A DNA stretch of 64,000 nucleotides from NCBI GenBank assembly GCA_921293015.1, contig OV121081.1:63815022-63879021 (forward strand). The letters are read 5' to 3'. The position numbers and the translations under genes are program-made. The stretch comes from Phorcus lineatus. Lineage: Eukaryota > Mollusca > Gastropoda > Trochida > Trochidae. This document shows, piece after piece, positions 1 to 12,875 of the stretch. The notes below the pieces were generated by a model, which worked only from the letters and a program-made list of their open reading frames with translations, was not told where the DNA came from and made no database searches. How positions within the stretch are numbered: position 1 is the stretch's first letter; every line of letters begins with the position of its first letter.

Positions 1-616
1 AGGGATTTAATCAAAATATTTGTAAATGACAATATCAATATCAAATGAAGATTATGGAGAATCTACTTTTGAACCTTAACGTACTTTATATTTGCTCAAT
101 TCTATTTTCCTATCAACTGAATAAATGTTTAATGGATATGAGACAATCATCTAATACAATATACATCCTACTTTTGTTGTCAGGTATTATTGATATGTTG
201 ATAAATAACAATTCCAGCAGTCCATACGTATATTAAGAGACAATGAAAAAATTAAAGCTGTTAACTTCATGTTTAATCATCATTACAAAAGATTTTAGAT
301 AAATATCATTTCTACAGAAATACAAATAACCAAAAATAAAAAACAAATTACCCAGACTTTTGAAAAGTGTTAAAATATTAAAAGGTTCAATACAAATACA
401 TAGAGCTTCTTTTCCCAAATCTTAATTGATGTATTTATTACATAAAATGACAAGAGATTAACAAAAATCGAAATTTTATGAAGGATAAATGACAAACATA
501 GGGTGCAATGTCTGGCCTTAACAAGTTCTAACTACTTGGAATCAAGTCAAAGAGTGATTATCATTAAGATACCATACCCTGCAAAATTACGATGTCAAAC
601 TATCTGCAGTACTCAC
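1..616. other. Intron of the CSK-like gene, no exon seen
   Basis: This stretch follows the exon-3 donor on the minus strand. I looked for the start of an SH2 domain (W-F-H-G type) on the minus strand and found none, so the next exon is probably outside the window. Confidence 0.5.
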
Positions 617-1903
617 GGCATGGCATGTAGAGGGACAGAGGTCCTAGGTTGCACATATGTGGCAGGGATCATCCCTTCTCTCCCAGTGCTATCTTTAGCT
701 CGGTACCAGTTGGGGTCCTGAAGAAAACAAAACATTAGTAAGGGGAGGCAACCTTGCTTATACCAGCTGCAATATAAACATCTTGTCTTTGGAGTCTGTC
801 ACTACATCGAGAGTATTGTTGATCAACGTCCACTTCAGCTAAACTTTTTGAACGGTAAATATTAAGGACTAAATTAGTTTATTTGTTTTGTAAAAAGTTT
901 TTAAATTGTAAGTAATTAAAAAAAAAAATCTTTAATTCACACTTCATCACCAGTGTTTCTTGAATGGTAAAAAATGTCTTACCCTTGTTGAGCGAACAAT
1001 AAATAAAATGTCTCCCCGCTTGAAAGACAAATCCTCATGGGAATTGCCTGGGAAGTTGTAATTGGCAAGAACTTCCATTCCTTGGGTCCATGGCCCATTT
1101 GTCTGTAAACAGCAGAATAAAATAGAACAATAAGTTTACCCACAACAGTATCAGACATGTTCAGGACATGACGCTCTCTGTCTTGGCTTAAGAGTCAATG
1201 TGAACTCAGATAAAAAAAAATATATATATAAACAACAATATTCAGAAAATCTCACAATCTCTCTCATCTAAAACATACCAGGTCGCTGAGGCCCAATGTT
1301 CTTATTATGTTGATTAAGTGAGAGTCAGGTCATCTAACACTAAAGTTTGTAATGCATGAAAGAACAGGCAATGTCAAGAAATGCATTATGACCTTTGCTC
1401 ATGTATGCAAATAATATAAGACTCGAGTCCTGACCCATATAAAATATAACATATACATCAACACAAATTCTATTGATAATAATTTCCATCTGATAGAATT
1501 CAACCAAGTCATTCTCTTTTATTTAACCTATTAAGGTCATTCAGACAAGGATTTGTCTCACTTTGCAATGACGTAAGGTTACTTCTTACTGTGTCCCATG
1601 ACCAAGAACTCAAGTATCAGTTTGTTTCTACTATGAACCTTTGCATTGTGACTTTGGATCTTAAATGCAAAATAATATAGACTTTTTAGTCTGAAAGATA
1701 GGCAAGTAGCAGATAAAGGAATTTGGAAAGAGCGATGGGGAGGGGAGAGAGAGGGTCACATTTATAATTAAAATCTTCAAACCCATAATTACCACATTCC
1801 CCCTACAAACCCCCCAAATCTGCCACTGTAGGCAACATATATAGAGCAGATACAGATGAAGATAGTTGTTTACCTGTTGATTCTGACCTGGATCCATGGG
1901 CAT
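617..1903 (-). CDS. CSK: CSK-like non-receptor tyrosine kinase, first three coding exons (partial)
   Basis: Three exons in one open frame encode the N-terminus and SH3 domain of a C-terminal Src kinase. Exon 1 (1903-1874) starts MPMDPGQNQQ and ends at a gtaaac donor. Exon 2 (1102-983) gives EVLANYNFPGN, then DLSFKRGDILFIV. Exon 3 (717-617) gives DPNWYRAKD, GREGMIPATYVQ and LHAMP before a gtgagt donor. The first two junctions are phase 0 and the last is phase 2. The ALYDY-like, DPNW and IPATYV blocks are the SH3 ligand-binding signatures, and their order and spacing match animal CSK, where SH2 and kinase domains follow. CSK phosphorylates the inhibitory tail tyrosine of Src-family kinases at the inner plasma membrane. 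The SH2 and kinase exons must lie left of the window; bases 1-616 look like intron. MATK/CTK is the alternative, but it is mainly a vertebrate paralogue. Confidence 0.88.
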
Positions 1904-2816
1904 GTTTGTCTCCACTCACTCCCTGGTCCTGTGGTCGCAGCACAGTCAGCGGAATATCTCTCCACAGTCCACCTGTAGACGGCACACAAAATTATCACAG
2001 GATTTTGAATTTTCCATTTCAGTTAAATTCACTTTTTTAAAAAGATTTTTACAGATGCTTAGATTCCAAACGCGGTATGTCTCCTTTCCCAAAGGGAAAT
2101 CATTTTGTACTGTACTCTTTGACATACTTTGCACCTTGAGCAAATGTAACTTGATGGTATGTTTTCCATACAAAACTGTTGTCGTATACAACATATCCAG
2201 TAATTAAATCTAATATTTCAAATGGGAGGTATTAAGTTGACAAAGACAAGACTATGAATTACTTGAACTATGAAGAAACAAGCAGCTGACATGGTTGATC
2301 TATACTTCCCCCCTCCCAATAGGCACTATGTTTTCGGTACATATGTTTTCAATTTAAGCTTTTAGAAATAACCATTCCTTAATACTATTTTGCTGAATTA
2401 GTTTGCAAAGTTGTAAATGATAAAAGAAGGAAACTGTTCACTCAAAAGTAAAATGAAATCAACGTACGTTTGACAAACTCAAAAATCAAATGACAAGTTG
2501 AGAAGTTACCACATCTCAATTAATTGTTGGTCATGACTTAAGCTCATATTCTTATATCAAACTTGAGTAAAAACAGATGATTAACCTTGTTAACGCAAAC
2601 TTTCACATGAAATTTGGTAGGGGATTAGACAATGTCATGATTATATATTTATGATTACCAAAGGGTGAAAATGACATGGAAAGAAGGTCAGCCTGACTGC
2701 CATATTATCAAAATTACAATTTTGGTAAACATCTTCTATTATCATTTTTCATTTGCTGTTTGATGTTCATCTTAAAAATTTAAATTGTTTTGTTGTTACT
2801 GTGGGAAATCAAATGT
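1904..2816. other. 5' untranslated region or upstream intron of the CSK-like gene, no coding sequence seen
   Basis: The start codon at 1903 is preceded on the minus strand by a possible 3' splice site (ccacag) near 1930, so a non-coding first exon further upstream is plausible. No other coding exon is recognisable up to 2.8 kb. The short open frames here have no family signature. Confidence 0.4.
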
Positions 2817-3094
2817 GGCTATCCTCTCCACTAGGTCTGACCGCACCCTACTGTAGCGCACGTTCTTGCGTAAACCAAGCTAACCAATCACAATGCGTGC
2901 GGCAAAAGCATTCGGTATCAGTAGCTAGGGGCAAGTAACTCCCATTTACCATTCGTTAACCTTGATCGCCGCTATCTTTATTTTAAACACGATGATGTGA
3001 TTGCTTCGCTATTGACTAGGTTTTGTCTGCGCTAAACTGGTGTCGGCACGTGCGAGCAGTGAGGCTGCCTTCAGACCTAGCGGAGAGGATAGCC
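2817..3094. mobile_element. MITE-like element with about 45-bp terminal inverted repeats
   Basis: The left end reads GGCTATCCTCTCCACTAGG and the right end is its inverse (cagacctagcggagaggata then gcc). About 20 bases pair with one mismatch, and the similarity goes on in patches for some 25 bases more (GCGCACG/CGTGCG). The interior has no open frame. The ends and size (278 bp) fit a non-autonomous DNA transposon, but I cannot see a clear target-site duplication, so the superfamily is unknown. Confidence 0.6.
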
Positions 3095-3432
3095 TAGACA
3101 GATAGAGTTCGAATCTCGATAGACTCAATATTTTGCAACTTTTATTCCTCGGAACACGGTTGATTTTAATCAGACTGTGTTTTAGCCTATATAAAGCGCT
3201 AAAAATGAATATCCCCTTGGATAATGATTCCTTTGAATTTACTATTTCAGTGATATCTTAATAAAGATCCATTTACAGAGTCATTAAACTGAATTATTTG
3301 GGGAAAATTCACTCTTGAAGATATAACTACACAAAATAATGCTAAAACTGAAACCAATGCATTCTGTTACATGATATTCAGAAATATATGTGAATTTAGG
3401 CCATACAGTCATACATACATACATAACATAGG

Positions 3433-4900
3433 TAGAGTAATGTCCTGTATCGCCGGTCAGTACCATTATATCGGTCACCTTATTAATAATAAAATATTTC
3501 ATACCTAATTGACTCTGTTGTTATTGTTTTATCCTTATTTGGAAACCATGTGACTTCCTCAAAACATAATTGACTGACTTCCGGGAATTGCGTCACAAAT
3601 TTATGCGTAAAACGTCGGCAATCTGACGTCAACGATCTTTGCGTTCCTGGCGGCAAACATCAAAGTCTTTCACTGACGTAAGAGGACTACATTGTAGCCA
3701 ATTCTGACAGGTGAGGTGTTCTACGTCATCAATCTATGTGAACATTAATAGCGGGAAGCGAATCTACAATTTGTTTTTATAAGTTTCATTCATGATAAGT
3801 ATGAAAATTGGTTAAAAGAATAACAAAATTCTAAATGACCGAAATTGCAGGACTATTCAGCAGAATATCCTATAAATTCGGTCAAACGGTTTTTGTTTTA
3901 AAAACGTACTTTGATAAAAGATTTTTTTATATCTGTTATATCTTTATCAAAACTTCATAATTACGTAATGATATTACTGGGTAAATGAATATATTCATAA
4001 TCAAAACACGATGCCAAAACCAATGAATAATGAATTGCAAATGAAATTTTTCTATGTTTACCTGATTAATAAGCGGCATGAATGCATATCCTTTACAGAG
4101 TAATGATTCCTATTATATTGATTAATATATTTAAATCTTTACAAACCTTTTATAAATCTATTTATATGTTGAATATTTGATTTGAATGAAATATGTAATT
4201 ACCCAAAAATATACGATGTTAATGAATGATATATTTATTAAAAGACAATTGTGACAAGAAGAATGAATACAAAAAGTCGTTACGGTTTTAATACCTTATT
4301 CATTTCATAATTATCATTTATTATTGATAGCCCTATAAAGCACTTCACACAATAAGTTTCAAATATAATGATATCTAAAAATGTACTAAAAATGTTAAGA
4401 ACGCATTTTGTATTATCAAAAACTATATCAAGATAAAAAAAATAAATAGATATTACAAAACTAATAATCTATGAGGATAATTGATGTTAAGTAATGTTGA
4501 TGAGAGTGTATTTAATAATTATATTTAGATAGCTGTAACAGTCTTAATGCAAAAGATTAACATACTGTAAGTTCAGTTTTGTTAGAAATATATAACTCAT
4601 GGCTCATCTGTACCTTAATACAGCCGTTATGTTATATTTTTAAAAAAATCTTCAATTGACCGAAATTACCGGACTAGTGACCGAAATCAACAGGACATGT
4701 GACCGAAATTACAGGATTCAAGTCGTTCAGTTATTATTCTAAAAATAGATGTCACTTTCACATTCATTTAATAACCAATGATATCTCTTGTTACAAAACG
4801 TGTTACGGTATTACTTTGTGTCGTTAACAGTAAGGACACTCAACCTCGTTCAGACTGGTAAACTTCCGGTAAACGACCGAAAATACAGGACACTACTCTA
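3433..4900. mobile_element. 1.47-kb non-coding element with inverted ends and internal GACCGAAATTACAGGAC copies
   Basis: The left end TAGAGTAATGTCCTGTAT (3433-3450) is inverted at the right end (4883-4900) with one difference. The adjacent motif gaccgaaa-tacaggac appears at 3837, 4658, 4679, 4701 and 4875, and inverted at 3442. Such subterminal motif copies are typical of binding sites for a transposase. There is no long open frame, so it would be non-autonomous. No target-site duplication is obvious. Confidence 0.5.
3589..3729. promoter_or_regulatory. Cluster of four CRE/ATF-like sites, candidate promoter region
   Basis: Within 141 bases lie TGCGTCAC (3589), the perfect palindrome TGACGTCA (3624), TGACGTAA (3674) and TACGTCAT (3722). 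CREB/ATF factors bind TGACGTCA and close variants. The cluster lies about 1.7 kb upstream of the CSK-like start codon, so it could serve that gene or an unseen gene to the right. It also overlaps the left part of the 3433-4900 repeat element, so it may simply have arrived with that element. Confidence 0.35.
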
Positions 4901-7900
4901 TGCTTTGTGATTTTAAATAAAAGTATGATAGATAATTCTAAAAATTATTCTCATTATCTAAGAACACAGAAGTAATATTTCAAACTTTGTGTTCCTCATT
5001 TATTTTCTATTCAGTTTGCAGACTAAATAGCTAAACGTTTTGAAGATGTTGAAAAGCTGGGTTGACAAAACTTCACTTACCTAGACATGTTAGATGTCAT
5101 TCAATTTTATATATAAGTAAGCTTTGACATTGTTTCATAATGTTGATTGATACAAGTTCACAGGTATCATATTATATGAAATTAACAATTTACAAGGGTT
5201 GTTTTGACCGTTGTTTTTTTCTAGCCCTGTAACAAAATCATCAATATTGTCGTCACCTGATCACAAACTTAATAAAAAATGAAAATACCAAACCTCTCTC
5301 ATTCAATCGAGGTCATTTCAACACAACTGACAATTTTATATGATTCCTCCCGTCAAGAAAATCCACGCCCTGTGAATTATGGAGGAATTAATCACGCCTG
5401 TGCGCTAAAGTAATGACACATAATGAACTTGTCGGCCTGGCAATAATAACCCATATCCTGTTTAACGTTCATCTGCGCATTCTCAATAAAATTTCTAATG
5501 TAAGGATGATCGATAAGTGGACTTATCAATCGATAAAAATGTCACTACTTACCAGGTTTTGGTTAAATATTATATTATTTCAACTAAACAGGAAGCATAA
5601 AGTTTCGTCCGCCATGCTTTTTTCAATGACAACGCCCCCTGCATTAAAAGGGAGGCAACTCTCAATGATATAACCTGTATAACACCCGTTGTCAATTTTT
5701 AAAAGACCGGGTTCATTCGTGATAGATCGACGCACAGACGCCCATAAGCTATCTTATGTTATTTTATATACTTTTTAAAACATTTCCTATTATAAATTGA
5801 TGCTTATTCAAAGAGTAAGTTGAGCTTGAGATACAAAAATAATTATTGAAATATGTATATGCTAAAAAATTAATATCACTAAAAGCAATTCCAAATTGCT
5901 CATGTTTTATACTTGATTCAAATTAAAAGAATTTTAATTTTCTTAATTCGCTCGATAACTAATCACGTTTTGGTGTTTTCTTATTTAATTTTGTTGTTGT
6001 TGTTTTATAAAGGTGTAACATGCTTGTATTAGATTGTATGTAAATCATTCGAATCATTATATTTTTTATTGTACTTTTTTTCAAGTTCAGCGCAATAGAT
6101 TTTGTATTATATTGTTTAATCTGACTGTATACATAATGCAAATGTGAAATGTAACTTTTATAGAGAGGGCTTGATAAGTTGGACAACTTGTGCCTAATCC
6201 ATTTCACTTCTGTGAATAAAATATGTTTGAATCAAAATTCATTCGAATTATCTCATCGAACTTTTCAGTATCTGGGTGTAACTTAGGTATAATTTATTCG
6301 ACAACATGTCTGCCATGTATATGTCTAGAGTGATAAAGTTTTAATGACTTTAATTTATCGTATTAATGTTGAAAAGGTTGACACCTATAAATACAATACA
6401 GTCACCATCTGCAAGAATTCCTATGCCCCCTCATTATCATGTTTAAGACATTAAAGTTGGCGGGAGGTTAAGTAATAAAAGTAACATTTATCTGGACTTA
6501 ACTTGATATTTCAATTACGAACAGAAATAAGAAATATAAACAAATATAGGAATACTTTCAGAGCATATCTACGTCAATCTTTATAATTTCGCTGACAATA
6601 AATCACAACCAAAACAACCACTAAAACACTTTGTACACGACTACGGTGGCTTAAACACGTCCATTAACTTCTTAATGTTTTTACTGTATTTGCTATTGTT
6701 TTTAACTTTAAACTATCATTAAAACAACAGTCCTATAATTAAAATGTAAAATTTCAGGACATTTAGAATGATGAAATGGTTTATGAAAACTTCATATTTT
6801 TATCGATTTTCATTAATTTTACAGTTGCTGAGACAAAGCGTTATCCAAAGACATGAAATTAAATAGAAATTGACAATGAAAGGGAGGTAAACGCAGGCGC
6901 ATCTTTTAATCAAAGCCAACTACTTGACAGTTGCTAAAGTGACACCTCGCTACATTGACAGGTATTTTACTTCCGTGTTGATACGGCTCCTTGAATACAA
7001 AGATATGGACAGCGTGTTGACCTCAATATTTGCTTACGCAGCTTTGATAAGAACAGGCCTGTCTGTTTACCATATGATCAGTTTATTATTTGAATGTACG
7101 TTATCAGTAAGCCAAACAATAACGAGTCAAACGTACATATTTCCGTCTCTTTGGCTTTCCAGCCAAAGCTCTGTTGTAATTCATTTGTGTTGGAACACAT
7201 GTACAGCTTATCTATAGAATGACAAACAGACAAAACAGAATAAGCTAGTAGACCTATGGTGCATAAATGCTGTTTCTATCAAACGTTGAATAAATGTCAT
7301 ATTTTTCAAAATAAATTTAAATATTGAAAGAAAGACACTAACCTTTTTCTCCTCTGATGATGAATACTAGCTCCTAAAGCCTACTCTCAGTAAACATATA
7401 CGCAAACACTTGAAGAACGATTGAAAAAGTAGTTGACTGCAACTATTACTTCCCTGTATATATATACCATTGTCGTGACGATATGATGTGGAGACGAAAT
7501 GAAAGATCCACGTCCAGCCGTTAGCCTTCCCTGCAGTGTACATGTATAAAGATATAAAGGTCCTGTATACACATTCACATAACACCTCTATGGGCATGTA
7601 TTGTCTGGATTCATCATCATAGACTACTTTCAAAAACAATATGCAAGCGAACACTAATCTTGGACGAGGAAGTATGTTGTTAAATCCGAACGGGTTTTAC
7701 TATAGTTCTTACATTTCGATACATATCAAATTGTCGTAATCGTGTTTGTTTAAAGTGATACAGATTATGTTTCATGAATTTTGTATGCGGCTTGGATAGA
7801 GCCGCCAAAATATCATATGACCTAAGGTAAATTAAAATTTAGTATTTAAAGTTGCATTTTTATCTCTTAAATGCTAAAATTGTGACATTTTTTGTCTCAG

Positions 7901-9487
7901 ATTTAAGTTAGAAACAGCCATATAAACTTTAGGACGCCGAAATTCAGCGTCACATTAAAATGTATAATAGTAAGATGACCTACTAAGCAATACCAACCTA
8001 TATATCTCGTCATATCTACCATGAATAAGTTTCCAAACGTTTTAGCCTCGACTTTTCACCTGTTTATTGTACTATGCTAACTCATGAGCATAGAGATGTG
8101 AATTTTCAGAAGCAGCCACTACTTGTCGATGAAATAACACTTTTTTTAAGTTCGCCAAATTTGACCCCAACAACATACTCTGTATCCCTCTAACATTTCA
8201 ATGATGTCATTCGACTTTGCAGTTCCCTGATTGTTAATTGGTTAACATAGTTTTAGGAATACAAGAGAAAACGGTCAAACAGAAAAATTATAGCTGAGTT
8301 TCCATACGCTGTTAATAATGTCTGACCCCGTCAGATGACTTTAAGACAAATATATTTGAGATTGTTAATCGGTTCGTTGATAGATCGATGTGTATCCAAT
8401 TAGGTTGGAAATGTGTCTATGCATATAAAAAATAAATGATAGATAATATTAATACTTATACTCTACCTAGGCTGTAGTACTAAGATTTAAGAGCATGATA
8501 AAAGGGGCATATAACCATATCAAAGACTTTCGTTACATGAAATACTTCACAAACTAAGTTGAATAGGTTGATTAACGCACTGCTACGAAGAACTGATATG
8601 TTTCACAGAAAGTGAATAAACTAAATGGTTCATAACCAAAAAGAGATATTTAATTATTTTATCGGTACTGGGTAGTAGATGTCAAACATAACAAATGCAG
8701 GAGATAATGTAAACTGATAATACAGCCTGAGATTTTTCTATAACAGTTTCTTGAGATAACGACTCTATAACCGACAAAATTAACTATCAATGGCGCGGAA
8801 GATGGTTTCTTAACTGTTAAATGTATTTATCATGACGATGAAAAGGCTCTTAAACCAGGAATTGATATTTTAAGCCGCTACTTAAATATGTATTAATAAC
8901 ATAATAGTCCCCAATTTAAAAAAAAGTCAGTGACGTCCTTAACGTTACATAACTTTGATGTGGGCGAGGAAGGGAAACAAGAAGAGATAACCCAGATACG
9001 CATGCGCAATATGACCTCGACCTTTAATTAGTCAAATTAGCTTGGTCTATCTTATCTGATTGATAAGCCTTGTCGTGATTTATGTTTAATTAGCCGAGGA
9101 TGTCCTTCCTGATCTCCGTGTTTGAATGAAATATTTATGGTTACACGTGAGCCCCTCCATGTAAGATAATGCTGGTCCAAGTGTACAAGTATTGTCAGCG
9201 TTATTGGAAACATACATGATACTAATGACGCACGTAAAAATTAAAAGAATAAAGTTTATTACAGATTCAGCGGGAAATACTTAGATTAAGTTTATTTCAC
9301 AATTGATCATATGACATACAAAAAAGAAGGATAATCTTTCAAAATGAGCTTTTGTAAAGTTAAATGTAATTTTGATGACAGTTTAAAGGAAAATTATGCT
9401 ATCAAAACCAAAATTGAGACAGAAAAATGTGATAACAGCTGGACTGAACCATATGTGCAAAATTGGTACTGCTCAGATAACCCAACG
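4901..9487. other. 4.6 kb of AT-rich intergenic sequence, no gene recognised
   Basis: I see no open frame with a family signature, no convincing exon chain and no structured RNA. The longest short frame (6924-7217, plus) encodes 97 residues with hydrophobic stretches but resembles nothing I know. Simple AT-rich runs occur throughout. Confidence 0.5.
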
Positions 9488-10225
9488 TCTTAAATCGTGT
9501 GGTGAGAGACTATAGTGAGTAAAAGTATTAGCCAATATCTTATATCGTGTGGTGAGAAAATATAGTGAGTAAAAGCATTAGCCAATATCTTATATCGTGT
9601 GGTGAGTGAATGTAGTGAGTAAAAGCATTATAGCAAATATCTTCTATCGCGTGGTGAGAGAATATAGTGAGTAAAAGTATTAGCCAATATCTTATATCGC
9701 GTGGTGAGAGAATATAGTGAGTAAAAGTATTAGCCAATATCTAATATCGTGTGGTAAGAGAATACAGTGTGTAAAAGTATTAGCCAATATCTTATATCGT
9801 CTGGTAAGAGAATATAGTGTGTAAAAATATTAGCCAATATTTTATATCGTGTGGTGAGAGAATATAATGAGTAAAAGTATTAGCCAATATCTTATATCGT
9901 GTGGTGAGAGAATATAGTGAGTAAAAGCATTATAGCTAATATCTTATATCGTGTTGTAAGAGAATATAGTGAGTAAAAGTATTAGCCAATATCTTATATC
10001 GTGTGGTGAGAGAATGTAGTGAGTAAAAATATTAGCCAATATCTTATATCGTGTTGTGAGAGAATATAGTAAGTTAAAGTATTAGCCAATATCTTATATA
10101 GTGTGGTGAGAGAATGTAGTGAGTAAAAGTATTAGCCAATATCTTATATCGTGTGGTGAGAGAATATAGTGAGTAAAATTATTAGCCAATATCTTATATA
10201 GTGTGGTGAGATAGTGTGTTGAGTA
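9488..10225. repeat. 50-bp minisatellite array, unit A (about 14-15 copies)
   Basis: The repeat contains atcgtgtggtgagagaatat followed by agtgagtaaaagtattagcc. Most copies are exactly 50 bp, with a few 53-bp copies holding attatagcc. The array marks the left edge of duplication unit A. The short open frame on its minus strand is a by-product of the repeat. Confidence 0.93.
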
Positions 10226-10334
10226 AAGGGTATTTTGTCGTTAAAAAATGCAATGTTTTTTTCTGTGTTGTATTGAAAAAAATATCCTTCGGTCTCCGTT
10301 GAGCCATGCCCCTCATTAATACCTACTGAGCTGT

Positions 10335-11035
10335 GAGATGAGGTGGAGTAAAAAGGTTAATCAAAGTCAAGTGAAATGTTTTGAAATCAAGTGAAATGAG
10401 GCGAAGTCAAGCAAGATAAGAAGACAAGTGAGATGCGGTGAAGTCAAGTGAGATAAGGTGAAGTCAAGCGGTAAGATAAGTCAAGTTAGATGCGGTGAAG
10501 TCAAGTGAGATAAGGTGAAGTCAAGCGGTAATGTAAGTCAAGTGAGCTAAGGTGAAGTCAAGCGAGTTAAGGTGAAGTCAAGTGAGATGAGTTGAAGCCA
10601 AGTGAGATGAGATGAAGTTTAGTGAGTTAAGGTGAAGTCAAGTGAGATGAGGCGAAGTCAAGTTAGATGTGGTGAAGTTTAGTGAGATGTGGTTAAATCA
10701 CGTGAGATGAGGCGAAGTCAAGTTAGATGTGGTGAAGTAGAGTGAGATGAGTTGAAGCCAAGTGAGATGAGATGAAGTTTAGTGAGATGAGGTAAAATCA
10801 CGTGAGATTAGGCGAAGTCAAGTTGATGTGGTGAAGTAGAGTGAGATGAGTTGAAGCCAAGTGAGATGAGTTAAAAGAAAGTGAGATGTGGTTAAGTCAA
10901 GCGAGGAGATGAGTCAAGTGAGATGAGTTGAAGCCAAGTGATATGATATGACGTTAAGTGAGATGAGGTGAAGTCAAGTGAGATGAGGTAAAGCCAAGTG
11001 AGATGAGTTGAAGTCAAGAGAAATGATGTGAAGTG
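10335..11035. repeat. Degenerate 20-bp minisatellite array, unit A
   Basis: The unit is close to aagtcaagtgagatgaggtg, repeated with many substitutions and small indels. It follows the 50-bp array after a linker of about 110 bp that is also present in unit B (cttcggtctccgttgagcc in both). Confidence 0.9.
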
Positions 11036-12643
11036 GGGGATTTTACGTCTGAATCTTTTGTTTTTGACTTCTTTCAGTGTAAAGCGGTTCTTATACAGCA
11101 CGTAGCATCGTACTATCAAGCAGAAATCTCCTGACATCTAGCCAGACCATTGCGGTAATGCACGCGTATGCATTCATTCGCCAGGGGATTCAATTTAAAC
11201 ACCCGTAAAATGCTGTTCTAAATTCATATATCAGCGATATGCAAACATTTAGAGTCAGGAATAGATCACATAGTGTGTTATACTTTCATCAGAAAGTGGC
11301 CTTAATTTACCAAGTCGTCGATCGACCGAGGGAGGTCATAGTGAAGAAGGATTAGGTGAGAAGATATTCCAATGTGACAAATTGTATTTTTAGGACCAAA
11401 GCCCCTCATAGGATGGGTAGACTTCTTTTCTATCTTTTTATATCTATGCATATAATGAAAGACAGATATTCGGTATGGTATCTATTTCATAAGTTATTTT
11501 CCAAAACTTTGTTTGATAAAAAAGAATAAAGAATATTTTACCCTACTTTAATAATCGACTGAAGCGGCCTTAAAATATTTTAGAGGATGGCAGTCGTTGG
11601 GATGTTGTTATGAATAATTTGAAAAACACATTCCATTGATTAGAAACTGTAGTGATAAAGTATTTCACTTATCTCAAAACTCTTAAATCTTCTGATCATA
11701 AAAAAATATATTGTAGAATTTTAAGCTTAGGTAACGTTCTCAAGAACACTATCACTGGTTTTGTTGTAAATTAGAAATTAAGTTAAAAGTACATGATTCT
11801 ACCTGTACAGCTTTTGGTCAAAATCCAAAAAATTCAATCCAAAATAAACTCATAAAATGCAAAATAAAGAAATTTATAAAAAATCTTAACTTTTTTATGG
11901 AACCAATTTTCAGAGATTAAACAAAATTGGGATCGTTATACTTAATTATTACAGAACAAAACTCTTTGAAGTTGAAAGATAAATAGTTATATTAACATCA
12001 TTGGCTAGAAATTTCCGTAGAATTTGAGTCTGGAAGGAGAGCTTTCGAAAATGCATTGTAATAATTTTTATATCAATAAACTATTAAAAATGAAACGCAT
12101 AATCCATTTCAATAACTTATCTAGTGACGTTAAGAGTAAAAATGTAATTTTGTTTCAATGTTTCGAAAGACAAAGAATTAGGTAACACTAGTCCAAAAGG
12201 TTGCGTCAAATTCAAAACTTTGAATTCCTAACATTTGCAATAATCATTGCCTGGCATCCATTAGCCAAGGTTGAGTAAGTCTTTATAGCTAAATTCTCTA
12301 TAAGACTTCTTGCAATGCGTTGGCCAGCCAGTCATGAAGGTTTTATGACGCTAAGGAGCACGTCACATGCACTCTAGAAGTGTTCTACTAGGCTAGAAAC
12401 CTGATGTGTGTGCATTGTAAATTTGAGGTTAGAATTGATAAGGTGGTAGCCCATATCGACACCCTCTGATGGATCACACTCGGAGGCATGAGAAATATCG
12501 AAACGATGTTTGTGAAATAGTTTTCTATGAAATTCCTCTGAGCCACCACTTAATCAGATTTTCTTTTGCATAATAACACATTTGACCAATATCACAAGTT
12601 TCAACCGAATGGGTTAACTGTTTGAATTAAATCCTTTTCAAAA
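11036..12643. other. 1.6 kb present in unit A and absent from unit B, no gene seen
   Basis: In B the 20-bp array is followed after some 40 bases by tgtctgaaatgagatcattt, which in A begins only at 12644. The stretch has no recognisable coding frame and no inverted repeats at its edges, so I cannot tell whether A gained it or B lost it. Confidence 0.6.
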
Positions 12644-12875
12644 TGTCTGAAATGAGATCATTTAATATGGTTAAGAATAAACCAGTATCTAAGATTTTAA
12701 AAGTATGAATTGCATAGAAAATATCTAGTACACTAATCTGACCAAGCTTGTGGGAATATCACATTTGTAGCTTGACACTAGTCTATTGGTCCGATAACGC
12801 TATTGTCCCTTCGTAATCTCTTGCATTTTCAAACTCTCGCTGTAACACACACCTAGGCTTTTCCACATATCAGCA

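Noticed and set aside
3100-3125. tRNA-like B box (gttcgaatctc), possible tRNA or SINE
   Set aside because: No A box, acceptor stem or cloverleaf can be formed around it.
6924-7217. 97-aa hydrophobic frame
   Set aside because: No splice context, no homologue recognised and AT-rich codon use; may be chance.
9540-9737. 65-aa minus-strand open frame
   Set aside because: It is a translation of the 50-bp minisatellite and repeats the same phrase; no sign of coding.
9488-11035. Regular short repeats resembling a CRISPR array
   Set aside because: The units are contiguous 50-bp and 20-bp minisatellites without unique spacers, in a eukaryotic genome with introns.
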